Shown here: piece after piece, positions 8,099-14,821 of the stretch | How the letters are laid out: the number at the start of each line of letters is the position of its first letter | How positions within the stretch are numbered: the stretch's first letter is position 1 | From: Enterobacteriaceae bacterium | Lineage (GTDB): Bacteria > Pseudomonadota > Gammaproteobacteria > Enterobacterales > Enterobacteriaceae | DNA length: 14,821 bases | Assembly (NCBI GenBank): GCA_022712475.1 | Contig: JALAGK010000089.1 | Coordinates: forward strand, 1 to 14,821 | Direction: 5' to 3' | Program-made: the position numbers and the translations under genes | Notes under the pieces: generated by a model | The model's input: the letters and a program-made list of their open reading frames with translations, nothing else | What the model was told of the DNA's origin: nothing | Databases searched by the model: none

Positions 8099-8794
8099 TT
8101 ATTGCCCGTAGTAAGCTTTTGCGCCGTGCTTGCGCAGGTAATGCTTGTCGAGCAGGGTTTGCTGCATGGCGCGCAATTCAGGGGCCAACTGGCGGCAGAA
8201 AATGCCCATGTAGGCTACTTCTTCGAGCACGATGGCGTTATGCACGGCATCGTGTGCGTCTTTGCCCCAGGCAAAGGGGCCATGGGAATGCACCAGCACA
8301 CCGGGCATCTGTAGCGGGGCGATGTCGCGCTCCTGGAAGGCCTCAACAATCACTTCACCGGTTTCCCATTCGTAGTCGCCGTTGATCTCGGTATCAGTCA
8401 TTTTACGCGTGCAGGGAATTTCACCGTAGAAATAGTCAGCGTGGGTCGTGCCGGTTGCCGGAATCGGCAGGCCTGCCTGCGCCCAGATAGTGGCGTGGCG
8501 TGAGTGGGTGTGCACGATGCCGCCAATGGAGGCAAAGTGTTGATACAGCAGGCGGTGAGTGGGCGTGTCTGACGATGGCTTCTTGTTGCCTTCAACCACC
8601 TCGCCAGTCTCAAGGCTTACCACTACCATATCGTCAACGCACATTGCGCTGTATTCCACGCCGGAAGGTTTGATTACCAGTACGCCGCGCTCGCGGTCTA
8701 CGGCACTGACGTTGCCCCAGGTCAGGGTGACCAGGTTGTGCTCAGGAAGCGCCAGATTAGCCTCGAGCACCTGGCGTTTTAACTCATTGTACAT
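8099..8794 (-). CDS. araD: L-ribulose-5-phosphate 4-epimerase AraD
   Basis: 231 aa, the same length as E. coli AraD. It converts L-ribulose 5-phosphate to D-xylulose 5-phosphate, the last step before the pentose phosphate pathway; it is a cytoplasmic, zinc-dependent member of the class II aldolase family. The metal and active-site residues D76, H95, H97 and H171 are all present, in SSDTPTH, HTHSRH and [13 protein letters not shown] lies 4 bp ahead of the ATG. It is the third gene of araBAD. The 48-bp gap from araA holds a strong 11-bp stem. No terminator follows it before cho. Confidence 0.98.
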   Translation of the reverse strand: MYNELKRQVLEANLALPEHNLVTLTWGNVSAVDRERGVLVIKPSGVEYSAMCVDDMVVVSLETGEVVEGNKKPSSDTPTHRLLYQHFASIGGIVHTHSRHATIWAQAGLPIPATGTTHADYFYGEIPCTRKMTDTEINGDYEWETGEVIVEAFQERDIAPLQMPGVLVHSHGPFAWGKDAHDAVHNAIVLEEVAYMGIFCRQLAPELRAMQQTLLDKHYLRKHGAKAYYGQ

Positions 8795-8810
8795 GTTGCC
8801 TCCAGGTGAG

Positions 8811-8837
8811 GCCGGACCGGTACAAAACCGGTCCGGC
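8811..8837 (-). repeat. Strong stem-loop in the araA-araD gap
   Basis: Perfect 11-bp arms GCCGGACCGGT (8811-8821) and ACCGGTCCGGC (8827-8837) around a 5-nt loop. On the minus strand it starts 6 bp after the araA stop codon and lies just before the araD ribosome binding site. No T tract follows, so it is not an intrinsic terminator. A role in mRNA processing or 3'-end protection of araBA is likely, like the repeat-type hairpins found at the same junction in E. coli. Confidence 0.85.
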
Positions 8838-8842
8838 AGCGG

Positions 8843-10348
8843 TTAACGTTTGAAGTGGTAATAGACTTCGTTCCAGCGCAGCGCGTCTTTAAACGCCGGC
8901 AGCGTGGTGTCGCTGTCGATAACCGCCAGTTCGATATCGTGCAGTTCGGCAAAGAGACGCATATCGGCAAGCGTTAGCGCATGGCTGAACACCGTGTGAT
9001 GTGCGCCACCGGCCACAATCCATGCTTCGCTGGCAGTAGGCAGGTCAGGCTGTGCTTTCCACAATGCGTTAGCGACAGGCAGTTTTGGCAGTTGATGCGC
9101 GGCTTCGACGGTATCCACGCAGTTCACCAGCAGGCGGAAGCGGTCGCCCAAATCAATCAGGCTGGCGTTAATCGCCGGGCCGGTTTTGGTGGAGAAAATC
9201 AGGCGTGCCGGGTCGTCTTTACCGCCAATGCCGAGATACTGAACGTCGAGAATGGGTTTTTCGCTGGTGGCGATAGTCGGGCACACCTCCAGCATGTGCG
9301 AGCCGAGCACCAGGTCATTGTCCGCTTCGAAGTTGTAGGTGTAGTCCTCCATAAAGGAGGTGCCGCCTGCAAGACCGGTGGACATCACTTTCATGATGCG
9401 CAGCAGCGCCGCCGTCTTCCAGTCGCCTTCGCCGGCGAAGCCATAGCCCTGCTGCATCAGGCGTTGTACCGCAAGGCCTGGCAGTTGTTTCAGACCGTGC
9501 AGATCTTCAAAGGTGGTGGTAAAGGCGTGAAAGCCGCCGTCCTGTAAAAAGCGCTTCATGCCAAGCTCAATGCGCGCTGCGTCAATGACATTCTGGCGCT
9601 TGTCGCCGCCAACCTGGGCGGCGGCGGTCAGGCGGTAGCTGCTTTCATATTCATCCACCAGTGCGTTGATATCGCCCTGGCTTACGGCGTTGACCACCTC
9701 TACCAGGTCGCCTACCGCCCAGGTGTTGACTGAGAAGCCAAACTTAATCTGTGCGGCGACTTTATCGCCTTCAGTAACCGCCACTTCACGCATATTATCG
9801 CCAAAGCGCGCGACTTTAAGCTGGCGCGTGTCCTGCTTTGACACCGCCTGGCGCATCCACGCCCCAATACGCTTATGCGCCTGCGGGTCTTGCCAGTGGC
9901 CGGTCACCACGCTGTGCTGCTGGCGCATACGCGCACCGATAAAGCCGAACTCACGCCCGCCGTGCGCGGTCTGGTTCAGGTTCATAAAATCCATGTCGAT
10001 ATCGCCCCACGGGATTTGGGCGTTGAACTGGGTGTGGAACTGCAGAAGCGGTTTGTTGAGTACACTCAGGCCGTTAATCCACATTTTGGACGGTGAGAAG
10101 GTATGCAGCCACACCACCACGCCGGCGCAGCGCTCACTGTGGCTGGCGTCCCGGCAGATGGCGGTGATTTCGTCCGGGCGGGTACCCAGTGGTTTGAGTA
10201 CCAGTTTGCACGGCAGGCGCGCGTCGTTGTTGAGCGTATCGACCACCTGCTGCGCGTGTTGGTTGACCTGGCGCAGCGTGTCTTCGCCATACAGATGCTG
10301 GCTACCGATAACAAACCACACTTCATACTGGTTGAAAATCGTCGTCAT
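8843..10348 (-). CDS. araA: L-arabinose isomerase AraA
   Basis: 501 aa (E. coli 500). It interconverts L-arabinose and L-ribulose, the first step of arabinose use, as a cytoplasmic manganese-dependent hexamer. By alignment to E. coli the catalytic and metal residues are E307, E334, H351 and H451, seen in AGEGDW, SFMEDY, LGSHMLE and GGAHHTVF. The frame stays open for 49 more codons upstream, but that part runs inside araB. The start chosen gives the conserved [14 protein letters not shown]-terminus and has AAGGA 7 bp ahead. Only 10 bp separate it from araB, and the Shine-Dalgarno sequence overlaps the araB stop codon (TAAGGA), so translational coupling to araB is likely. Confidence 0.98.
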   Translation of the reverse strand: MTTIFNQYEVWFVIGSQHLYGEDTLRQVNQHAQQVVDTLNNDARLPCKLVLKPLGTRPDEITAICRDASHSERCAGVVVWLHTFSPSKMWINGLSVLNKPLLQFHTQFNAQIPWGDIDMDFMNLNQTAHGGREFGFIGARMRQQHSVVTGHWQDPQAHKRIGAWMRQAVSKQDTRQLKVARFGDNMREVAVTEGDKVAAQIKFGFSVNTWAVGDLVEVVNAVSQGDINALVDEYESSYRLTAAAQVGGDKRQNVIDAARIELGMKRFLQDGGFHAFTTTFEDLHGLKQLPGLAVQRLMQQGYGFAGEGDWKTAALLRIMKVMSTGLAGGTSFMEDYTYNFEADNDLVLGSHMLEVCPTIATSEKPILDVQYLGIGGKDDPARLIFSTKTGPAINASLIDLGDRFRLLVNCVDTVEAAHQLPKLPVANALWKAQPDLPTASEAWIVAGGAHHTVFSHALTLADMRLFAELHDIELAVIDSDTTLPAFKDALRWNEVYYHFKR

Positions 10349-10358
10349 TGTTGTGTCC

Positions 10359-12068
10359 TTAATGGATGAGTGCCGTCTGGCCGGGTATGGCGGCAGACTT
10401 TGGGGCAGAAACGGGCAGGTAGTGCGGTTCAAGGCTGGCGGCCAACTGCTGATAGCGGCGATAAAGCTGCTCAAAGTGCGCTGCGTGCTGCGCATCCGGC
10501 ATCAACGTGCGTTCAACACGGCTTGCCATCACCTGCTGGGCCTCTGGAATACCGGTGTGAACGCCTGCGGCTACGGCGGCAAAAATAGCGGCGCCGAGCG
10601 CACAACACTGATCGGAGGCAACAACCTGTAGCGGCCGGTTCAGCACATTGCTACAGACCTGCATGATGGTTGGGTTTTTACGCGCAATACCGCCAAGCGC
10701 CATTACGTGATGCACCGGGATGCCCTGTTCGGTGAAGCACTCCATAATGGCGCGCGCGCCAAAAGCGGTGGCCGCAATCAGCCCGCCGAACAGGGCTGGC
10801 GCGTCGGTCGCGAGATTCAGGTCGGCAATCACGCCCTTAAGACGCTGGTTAGCAAAGGGCGTGCGACGACCATTAAACCAGTCGAGCACCACCGGTAGAT
10901 GGGCGAGGGACGGGTTTTGCGCCCAGGCGGCACTGAGTTCAGGAATAAGCTGCTGGCGTGCGGCGTCCAGCGTCTCGCGAAGCGCGGGCTGTTGGTGGGC
11001 GAGTTGTTCCAGCGGCCAGCCGAGCAGGCGGCTGAACCAGGCGTAGATATCGCCAAACGCCGATTGCCCGGCTTCAAGCCCAATAACGCCAGGCAATACG
11101 CTGCCGTCCACCTGACCACAGATACCTTTTATCGCCCGTTCGCCAACGCTTGCGGCATCGGCCGTCAAAATGTCGCAGGTGGAGGTGCCAATGACTTTAA
11201 CCAGCGTATTGGTCTGTGCACCTGCACCCACGGCACCCATATGACAGTCGAACGCACCGCCGGAAATCACCACGCTTTCAGGCAGGCCGAGCCGTTGCGC
11301 CCACTCGGGACAGAGCCTGCCTACCGGAATGTCGGCAGTCCAGGTGTCCTGAAACATGGGATAGGGGAGGCTGCGGTTGATAACCGGGTCGAGGCTGTCA
11401 AAGAAGCTCGCAGGCGGCAACCCACCCCAGCTTTCATGCCACAGCGATTTATGGCCTGCGGCGCAGCGCCCGCGGCGCAGCTCCTGCGGGCGTGTGGTGG
11501 CCGACAGCAGCGCGGGCACCCAGTCGCATAATTCCACCCAGGAAACGGCGGCCTGTGCCACTTGCGTGTCGCGGCGCGTGATATGCAGGATTTTGGCCCA
11601 GAACCACTCGCTGGAATAAATTCCGCCGATATAGCGTGAATAGTCTACGCCGCCGGGCTGGTGACACAGGCGAGTGATGGCCTCGGCCTCTTCCACTGCG
11701 GTGTGGTCTTTCCACAAAATGAACATGGCGTTGGGGTTGTCAGCGAACTCCGGGCGCAGGGCCAGCACATTGCCGTCGGCATCAATGGGAGCCGGCGTGG
11801 AGCCGGTGCTGTCTACACCAATACCCACGACACTTGCTCGCTGGGCGGGTGAAAGCTGTGCAAGTGCGCTTTTTATTGCCCGTTCCATCGACTCAATGTA
11901 ATCCAGAGGATGATGGCGGAACTGGTTACTGGCGGCGTCACAATAGCGTGCGTCGCGCCAGCGCGGATACCACTCCACGCCGCTTGCCAATTCCTGGCCG
12001 CTGGCACAATCCACTGCCAGCGCGCGTACCGAGTCGCTACCAAAATCAAGGCCCAGCGCTATAGCCAT
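10359..12068 (-). CDS. araB: Ribulokinase AraB
   Basis: 569 aa (E. coli 566). It phosphorylates L-ribulose to L-ribulose 5-phosphate with ATP, in the cytoplasm. It is a FGGY-family sugar kinase: the N-terminal phosphate-binding motif is [15 protein letters not shown] (6-20), the probable catalytic base is D274 in GGAFDCHMG, and the C-terminal ATP-binding signature lies in [11 protein letters not shown] (456-466) and the following [11 protein letters not shown] segment. AGGAGT is 6 bp upstream of the ATG. It is the first gene of araBAD, transcribed away from araC. Expression should depend on AraC with arabinose and on cAMP-CRP, since all the sites are visible upstream. Confidence 0.98.
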   Translation of the reverse strand: MAIALGLDFGSDSVRALAVDCASGQELASGVEWYPRWRDARYCDAASNQFRHHPLDYIESMERAIKSALAQLSPAQRASVVGIGVDSTGSTPAPIDADGNVLALRPEFADNPNAMFILWKDHTAVEEAEAITRLCHQPGGVDYSRYIGGIYSSEWFWAKILHITRRDTQVAQAAVSWVELCDWVPALLSATTRPQELRRGRCAAGHKSLWHESWGGLPPASFFDSLDPVINRSLPYPMFQDTWTADIPVGRLCPEWAQRLGLPESVVISGGAFDCHMGAVGAGAQTNTLVKVIGTSTCDILTADAASVGERAIKGICGQVDGSVLPGVIGLEAGQSAFGDIYAWFSRLLGWPLEQLAHQQPALRETLDAARQQLIPELSAAWAQNPSLAHLPVVLDWFNGRRTPFANQRLKGVIADLNLATDAPALFGGLIAATAFGARAIMECFTEQGIPVHHVMALGGIARKNPTIMQVCSNVLNRPLQVVASDQCCALGAAIFAAVAAGVHTGIPEAQQVMASRVERTLMPDAQHAAHFEQLYRRYQQLAASLEPHYLPVSAPKSAAIPGQTALIH

Positions 12069-12102
12069 GTTGTTACTCCTGGGGTTAGTCGTTGATGTGA
12101 GA

Positions 12103-12133
12103 ACAGTAGGTTTTGGCGCGAGAGAAGCGTCAG
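12103..12133 (-). promoter_or_regulatory. araBAD promoter (pBAD) -35/-10
   Basis: On the minus strand the -35 is CTGACG (12133-12128) and the -10 is TACTGT (12108-12103), the same hexamers as E. coli pBAD. The spacer counts 19 bp, one more than the 18 bp I count in E. coli. The -35 overlaps the last 4 bp of I2, as AraC activation requires. Confidence 0.85.
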
Positions 12134-12146
12134 GGCAGGTTGGCTT
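12130..12146 (-). promoter_or_regulatory. AraC site araI2
   Basis: 17-bp half-site, AAGCC...CCTGA on the minus strand, in register 21 bp from I1 and overlapping the -35. It is the weaker half-site, occupied by AraC when arabinose is bound. It is placed by alignment with the E. coli control region. Confidence 0.75.
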
Positions 12147-12150
12147 ATTT

Positions 12151-12167
12151 TATGGATAATATTGCTG
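12151..12167 (-). promoter_or_regulatory. AraC site araI1
   Basis: CAGCAATATTATCCATA on the minus strand. It keeps the AraC A-box (AGC) and B-box (TATCCATA) seen in E. coli I1. It is one foot of the repression loop to O2 and the upstream half of the activating site. Confidence 0.85.
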
Positions 12168-12177
12168 TCAGTCGGTG

Positions 12178-12199
12178 AAGTGTGACGCCACGCAAATAT
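12178..12199 (+). promoter_or_regulatory. CRP (cAMP receptor protein) site
   Basis: TGTGA (12181-12185), six bases, then GCAAA (12192-12196). The first half is perfect and the second is a partial match to TCACA. Position and sequence follow the E. coli site between O1 and I1. CRP here helps break the AraC loop and activates both divergent promoters. Confidence 0.8.
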
Positions 12200-12232
12200 T
12201 GAATGTGGACATTTCTGCCACAGTTATAGACA
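12195..12232 (+). promoter_or_regulatory. AraC operator araO1 (two half-sites)
   Basis: Half-sites AATATTGAATGTGGACA (12195-12211) and TGCCACAGTTATAGACA (12216-12232) are 21 bp apart, the AraC dimer spacing. Both match the E. coli O1 region closely. This operator overlaps the araC promoter area and would provide autorepression. The exact -10 of the araC promoter could not be assigned: no good hexamer follows TAGACA at 16-18 bp. Confidence 0.75.
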
Positions 12233-12351
12233 CTCTTGCCGTAGCCGTTTGGCGGCTGCATTTGCATCTTGACCGCTACCATGCGGGCTGGCGCTCAGGG
12301 CGCTCCAGGCGTGTAGTGTGCCAGGTGGGTAAACGGAATAATCAGGTGTGA

Positions 12352-12368
12352 TATGGATAATCGGTTTC
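12352..12368 (+). promoter_or_regulatory. AraC operator araO2 in the araC leader
   Basis: TATGGATAATCGGTTTC on the plus strand, the reverse complement of an AraC half-site with a full TATCCATA B-box. It lies 30 bp upstream of the araC start codon, and in E. coli O2 is likewise in the araC leader. Start to start, it is 201 bp from I1. Confidence 0.8.
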
Positions 12369-12397
12369 CTTAATGGCTTTCTGAAGAGAGGCTTATC

Positions 12398-13261
12398 ATG
12401 GCTGAAACGCAAAATGATCCGCTGCTGCCGGGCTATTCGTTTAATGCACATCTGGTGGCTGGGTTGACGCCCATAGAGGCTGAGGGGCCGCTCGATTTTT
12501 TTATCGACCGTCCGTTGGGTATGAAGGGCTATATCCTGAATATGACGGTACGCGGCGAGGGTGTAATTAATAACCAGGGGCAGCAATTTGTCTGTCGCCC
12601 CGGCGACATGCTGTTGTTCCCTCCAGGCGAAGTGCATCACTATGGCCGCCACCCGGACAATCGCGAGTGGTATCACCAGTGGGTGTACTTCCGCCCGCGC
12701 GCGTACTGGTATGAGTGGTTGAACTGGCCGTCCATCTTTGCGCAAACCGGCTTTTACCGCCCGGATGACGAGCATCAGGCGCAGTTCTCAGCGTTATTCC
12801 AGCAGATGATTGACGCCGGTCAGTCTGCCGGGCGCTACGCGGAACTTCTTGCGATCAACCTGCTGGAGCAACTGCTGCTAAGGCGTATGTCGGCTATCAG
12901 CGAATCACAAAAAGCGCCGCTTGATAACCGGGTGCGCGATGCCTGCCAGTTCATTACCGACAGACTCGCCGATGCGCGTTTTGATATTGCCAGCGTGGCG
13001 CAGCACGTGTGTCTGTCGCCGTCGCGTTTGTCGCACCTGTTTCGCCAGCAACTTGGCGTGAGCGTGTTGAGCTGGCGTGAGGATCAGCGCATCAGCCAGG
13101 CTAAATTGTTGTTAAGTACGACACGCCTACCGATTGCCAGCGTCGGGCGTAATGTTGGTTTTGAAGATCAGCTCTATTTTTCACGGGTGTTTAAAAAGTG
13201 TACCGGAGCCAGTCCCAGTGAGTTCCGCGCCGGTTGTGAAATGATGTCGCAGGCACAATAA
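12398..13261 (+). CDS. araC: Arabinose operon regulator AraC
   Basis: 287 aa (E. coli 292; the last few residues differ and are fewer). It is a dual regulator: without arabinose it loops O2 to I1 and represses, with arabinose it binds I1-I2 and activates araBAD. The N-terminal cupin domain keeps the arabinose-pocket residues P8, T24, R38, Y82, H93 and W95. The N-terminal arm ([15 protein letters not shown]) is conserved, which matters for the light-switch mechanism. The C-terminal AraC/XylS domain has two helix-turn-helix units, with the family signature in the [18 protein letters not shown] region. AGAGAGG lies 6 bp upstream of the ATG. It is divergent from araBAD across a 329-bp control region. 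Confidence 0.98.
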   Translation: MAETQNDPLLPGYSFNAHLVAGLTPIEAEGPLDFFIDRPLGMKGYILNMTVRGEGVINNQGQQFVCRPGDMLLFPPGEVHHYGRHPDNREWYHQWVYFRPRAYWYEWLNWPSIFAQTGFYRPDDEHQAQFSALFQQMIDAGQSAGRYAELLAINLLEQLLLRRMSAISESQKAPLDNRVRDACQFITDRLADARFDIASVAQHVCLSPSRLSHLFRQQLGVSVLSWREDQRISQAKLLLSTTRLPIASVGRNVGFEDQLYFSRVFKKCTGASPSEFRAGCEMMSQAQ

Positions 13262-13336
13262 ATCCGGAGTGCGCCGCCTTGACGGCTGGCGGGCCAGCGA
13301 TGAGAATTCTCGCATTGCCCCGAGAGCGGATAGCGT

Positions 13337-14107
13337 ATGCAAGATTTTGTTGAGCACTTTATTACCCAGTCCACCACCTATGCGCTGATTGCGGTATGGC
13401 TGGTTGCGTTTCTGGAGTCACTGGCGCTGGTGGGGCTGCTGATGCCCGGTACCGTGTTTATGGCAGCCCTGGGCGCGTTGATTGGCAGCGGGCAGATAGG
13501 GCTGTACCAGGCCTGGCTTGTGGGGACGTTGGGCTGCCTGGTCGCAGACTGGATCTCGTTCTGGCTTGGCTGGCGCTTTAAAAAACCGTTGCACAACTGG
13601 TCATTTCTGAAGAAGCAAAAAGCCTGGCTGGATAAAACTGAGTACGCGTTGCATAAGCACAGCATGTTTACCATCCTTGTCGGGCGCTTTATCGGCCCTA
13701 CGCGCCCGCTGGTGCCGATGGTGGCAGGGATGCTGGATTTGCCGGTGCGTAAGTTTATTCTTCCCAACATTATCGGCTGTATTTTCTGGCCGCCGTTTTA
13801 CTTTTTGCCTGGCATTCTCGCTGGCGCGGCGATTGATATCCCTTCAGGAGAGAACAGCCGTGGCTTCATCTGGCTGCTGGCGACAGCGGCGGTGTTGCTG
13901 TGGGTAGGAGGGTGGCTGTGCTGGCGCTGGTGGCGTAGCGGCAAGGCTGCGAAGGATGCTATCTCGCGTTGGCTACCGCGTGCACGCCTGCACTGGCTGG
14001 CACCCCTTGTGAGCGTGATAGCGATTGCTGCTTTGGTCATAACGCTACACCACCCGCTGATGCTAGTGTATGCCGGGATTTTGTGGAAGGTGTTTGGCGG
14101 GGCGTAG
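13337..14107 (+). CDS. yabI: YabI, DedA/SNARE-associated family inner-membrane protein
   Basis: 256 aa (E. coli YabI 254). DedA-family proteins are polytopic inner-membrane proteins linked to envelope homeostasis and to flipping of lipid carriers; the specific substrate of YabI is not known to me. Hydrophobic segments lie near 15-37, 38-50, 60-78, 140-165, 176-197 and 219-238. Family-conserved charged residues are visible: E27 in FLESLALVG, D71 in ADWISFW, and R117 and R123 in GRFIGPTRPLVP. A short plus-strand gap of 75 bp separates it from araC with no terminator, so cotranscription with araC is possible, as in E. coli. The Shine-Dalgarno sequence is weak. The start gives an N-terminus matching E. 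coli (M-Q, then EHFITQST). It is convergent with thiQ. Confidence 0.95.
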   Translation: MQDFVEHFITQSTTYALIAVWLVAFLESLALVGLLMPGTVFMAALGALIGSGQIGLYQAWLVGTLGCLVADWISFWLGWRFKKPLHNWSFLKKQKAWLDKTEYALHKHSMFTILVGRFIGPTRPLVPMVAGMLDLPVRKFILPNIIGCIFWPPFYFLPGILAGAAIDIPSGENSRGFIWLLATAAVLLWVGGWLCWRWWRSGKAAKDAISRWLPRARLHWLAPLVSVIAIAALVITLHHPLMLVYAGILWKVFGGA

Positions 14108-14129
14108 CAGGCTTTAGCCGCTAGCCTGC
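14107..14129. terminator. Hairpin between convergent yabI and thiQ
   Basis: GCAGGCT (14107-14113) and AGCCTGC (14123-14129) form a 7-bp stem around a 9-nt loop. It touches the last base of the yabI stop codon on one side and contains part of the thiQ stop codon on the other. There is no T tract on either strand, so bidirectional termination is only a possibility. Confidence 0.35.
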
Positions 14130-14821
14130 CTTAATCCCCAGCAGGGCAGAGGCGCTGGCATCCCCGCTAAGAAGCTGTTGTGTGTCGCCGTCCCAGGCGA
14201 TGCGTCCATCCACTACTACCAGACTGCGTGGGGCAATTCTCGCTGCGTCTTCTGTGCTGTGCGACACCATAAGTAACGTAATCTGCCGCGCGCGGCAGAT
14301 TTCATCCAGTAGTGAGAGCATTTCCTGGCGCAGCGCCGGGTCGAGCGCGGAAAATGGCTCGTCGAGTAGCAGCAACGGACGCTGGCGTACCAGACAACGG
14401 GCCAGCGCCGCACGCTGGCGCTGACCGCCGGAAAGCTCGCCCGGTAACCGGTCCATCAATGCGCCCATCGCCATCTGTTCGGCAATGGCGTTGACCTCTT
14501 CTTTCTGTGCCGCGCTCAGCCGCAATCCCGGATCCAGCCCCAGTCCGATGTTTTGCCGCACGCTTAAGTGGGCGAACAGGTTATTTTCCTGAAACAGCAT
14601 AGAGACCGGTCGCGCGGACGGTGGCGTATGGGTGTGATCGACGCCATCAAGGCGGATTGTGCCGCTTTCTGGCGTGAGAAACCCGGCAATCAGGCTTAAC
14701 AGCGTACTCTTGCCCGCACCGCTGGGGCCAAGAATGGCAAGCCTCTCTCCACGCTCGGCGTGAAAGCTAAAGCGCATTGGCAGATGCTCATAAAGCCAGG
14801 TAGTATCAGTCAGCGTCAGCA
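14121..14821 (-). CDS. thiQ: Thiamine/TPP ABC transporter ATP-binding protein ThiQ (start codon cut by one base)
   Basis: ATPase of the ThiBPQ importer for thiamine and its phosphates, at the cytoplasmic face of the inner membrane. The frame continues from the internal ATG at 14777 to the window edge, where the last two bases read TG of an apparent ATG. The gene is thus complete except for one base, about 233 aa (E. coli 232). Numbered from that start: Walker [10 protein letters not shown] (32-40), Q-loop [11 protein letters not shown] signature LSGGQRQR, Walker B LLLLDEP and H-loop MVSHS, all intact. The N-terminal [11 protein letters not shown] run matches E. coli. thiP should lie immediately beyond the window. 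It is convergent with yabI. Confidence 0.97.
   Translation of the reverse strand, partial: LTLTDTTWLYEHLPMRFSFHAERGERLAILGPSGAGKSTLLSLIAGFLTPESGTIRLDGVDHTHTPPSARPVSMLFQENNLFAHLSVRQNIGLGLDPGLRLSAAQKEEVNAIAEQMAMGALMDRLPGELSGGQRQRAALARCLVRQRPLLLLDEPFSALDPALRQEMLSLLDEICRARQITLLMVSHSTEDAARIAPRSLVVVDGRIAWDGDTQQLLSGDASASALLGIKAG

Noticed and set aside
10349..10495. 49-codon upstream extension of the araA frame
   Set aside because: It overlaps the 3' end of araB, shows no homology to AraA, and the ATG at 10348 has a good Shine-Dalgarno sequence and the expected N-terminus.
9666..10631. 321-codon plus-strand frame
   Set aside because: Antisense to araA and the end of araB; a shadow of real coding sequence, with low-complexity Arg/Ser/Trp-rich translation.
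12224..12775. 183-codon minus-strand frame
   Set aside because: Crosses the araC leader, including O2, and is antisense to araC. No family resemblance.
13285..13311. GCTGG/CCAGC repeat and GAGAATTCTC palindrome between araC and yabI as a terminator
   Set aside because: Short stems and no T tract; nothing marks the end of the araC transcript here.

Overview
This window is chromosomal DNA from a member of the Enterobacteriaceae. Gene order and protein sequences closely follow the E. coli djlA - rluA - rapA - polB - araDAB - araC - yabI - thiQ segment. Every large protein aligns end to end, from memory, with its E. coli counterpart at nearly the same length (RapA 968 aa, AraD 231 aa, RluA 218 aa). 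The genus cannot be fixed by reading alone, but two features differ from E. coli K-12. The SOS endonuclease gene cho sits between polB and araD, and the djlA-rluA gap holds a GC-rich, hairpin-dense element of about 300 bp.

Layout, left to right: the 3' end of djlA (J-domain) with its terminator; a long gap (311-883) containing the structured element and an 18-bp perfect palindrome; then a minus-strand block. Read in its own direction (right to left) the block runs araB-araA-araD, cho, polB, rapA, rluA, and ends in a weak intrinsic terminator. To the right, araC and yabI lie on the plus strand. thiQ comes back on the minus strand and runs off the window within its start codon.

Functionally the window holds four groups. 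(1) L-arabinose catabolism: araBAD and the divergent regulator araC share a control region in which I1, I2, O1, a CRP site and O2 can all be placed. O2 and I1 are 201 bp apart, about one helical turn shorter than the roughly 210 bp of E. coli, so the looping phase appears kept. (2) An SOS pair, cho and polB, each with its own LexA box. (3) RNA polymerase recycling and RNA modification (rapA, rluA), tightly linked. (4) Membrane or transport functions (yabI, a DedA-family protein, and thiQ, the thiamine ABC transporter ATPase).

Two start codons were moved from the longest reading frame. polB is placed at a GTG (7051) and cho at a TTG (8036), each directly behind a good Shine-Dalgarno sequence and matching the expected N-terminus. 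No mobile element, phage gene, CRISPR array, tRNA or rRNA was seen. The least explained part is the 455-760 element; the most distinctive gene arrangement is the cho-polB SOS cluster downstream of araD.
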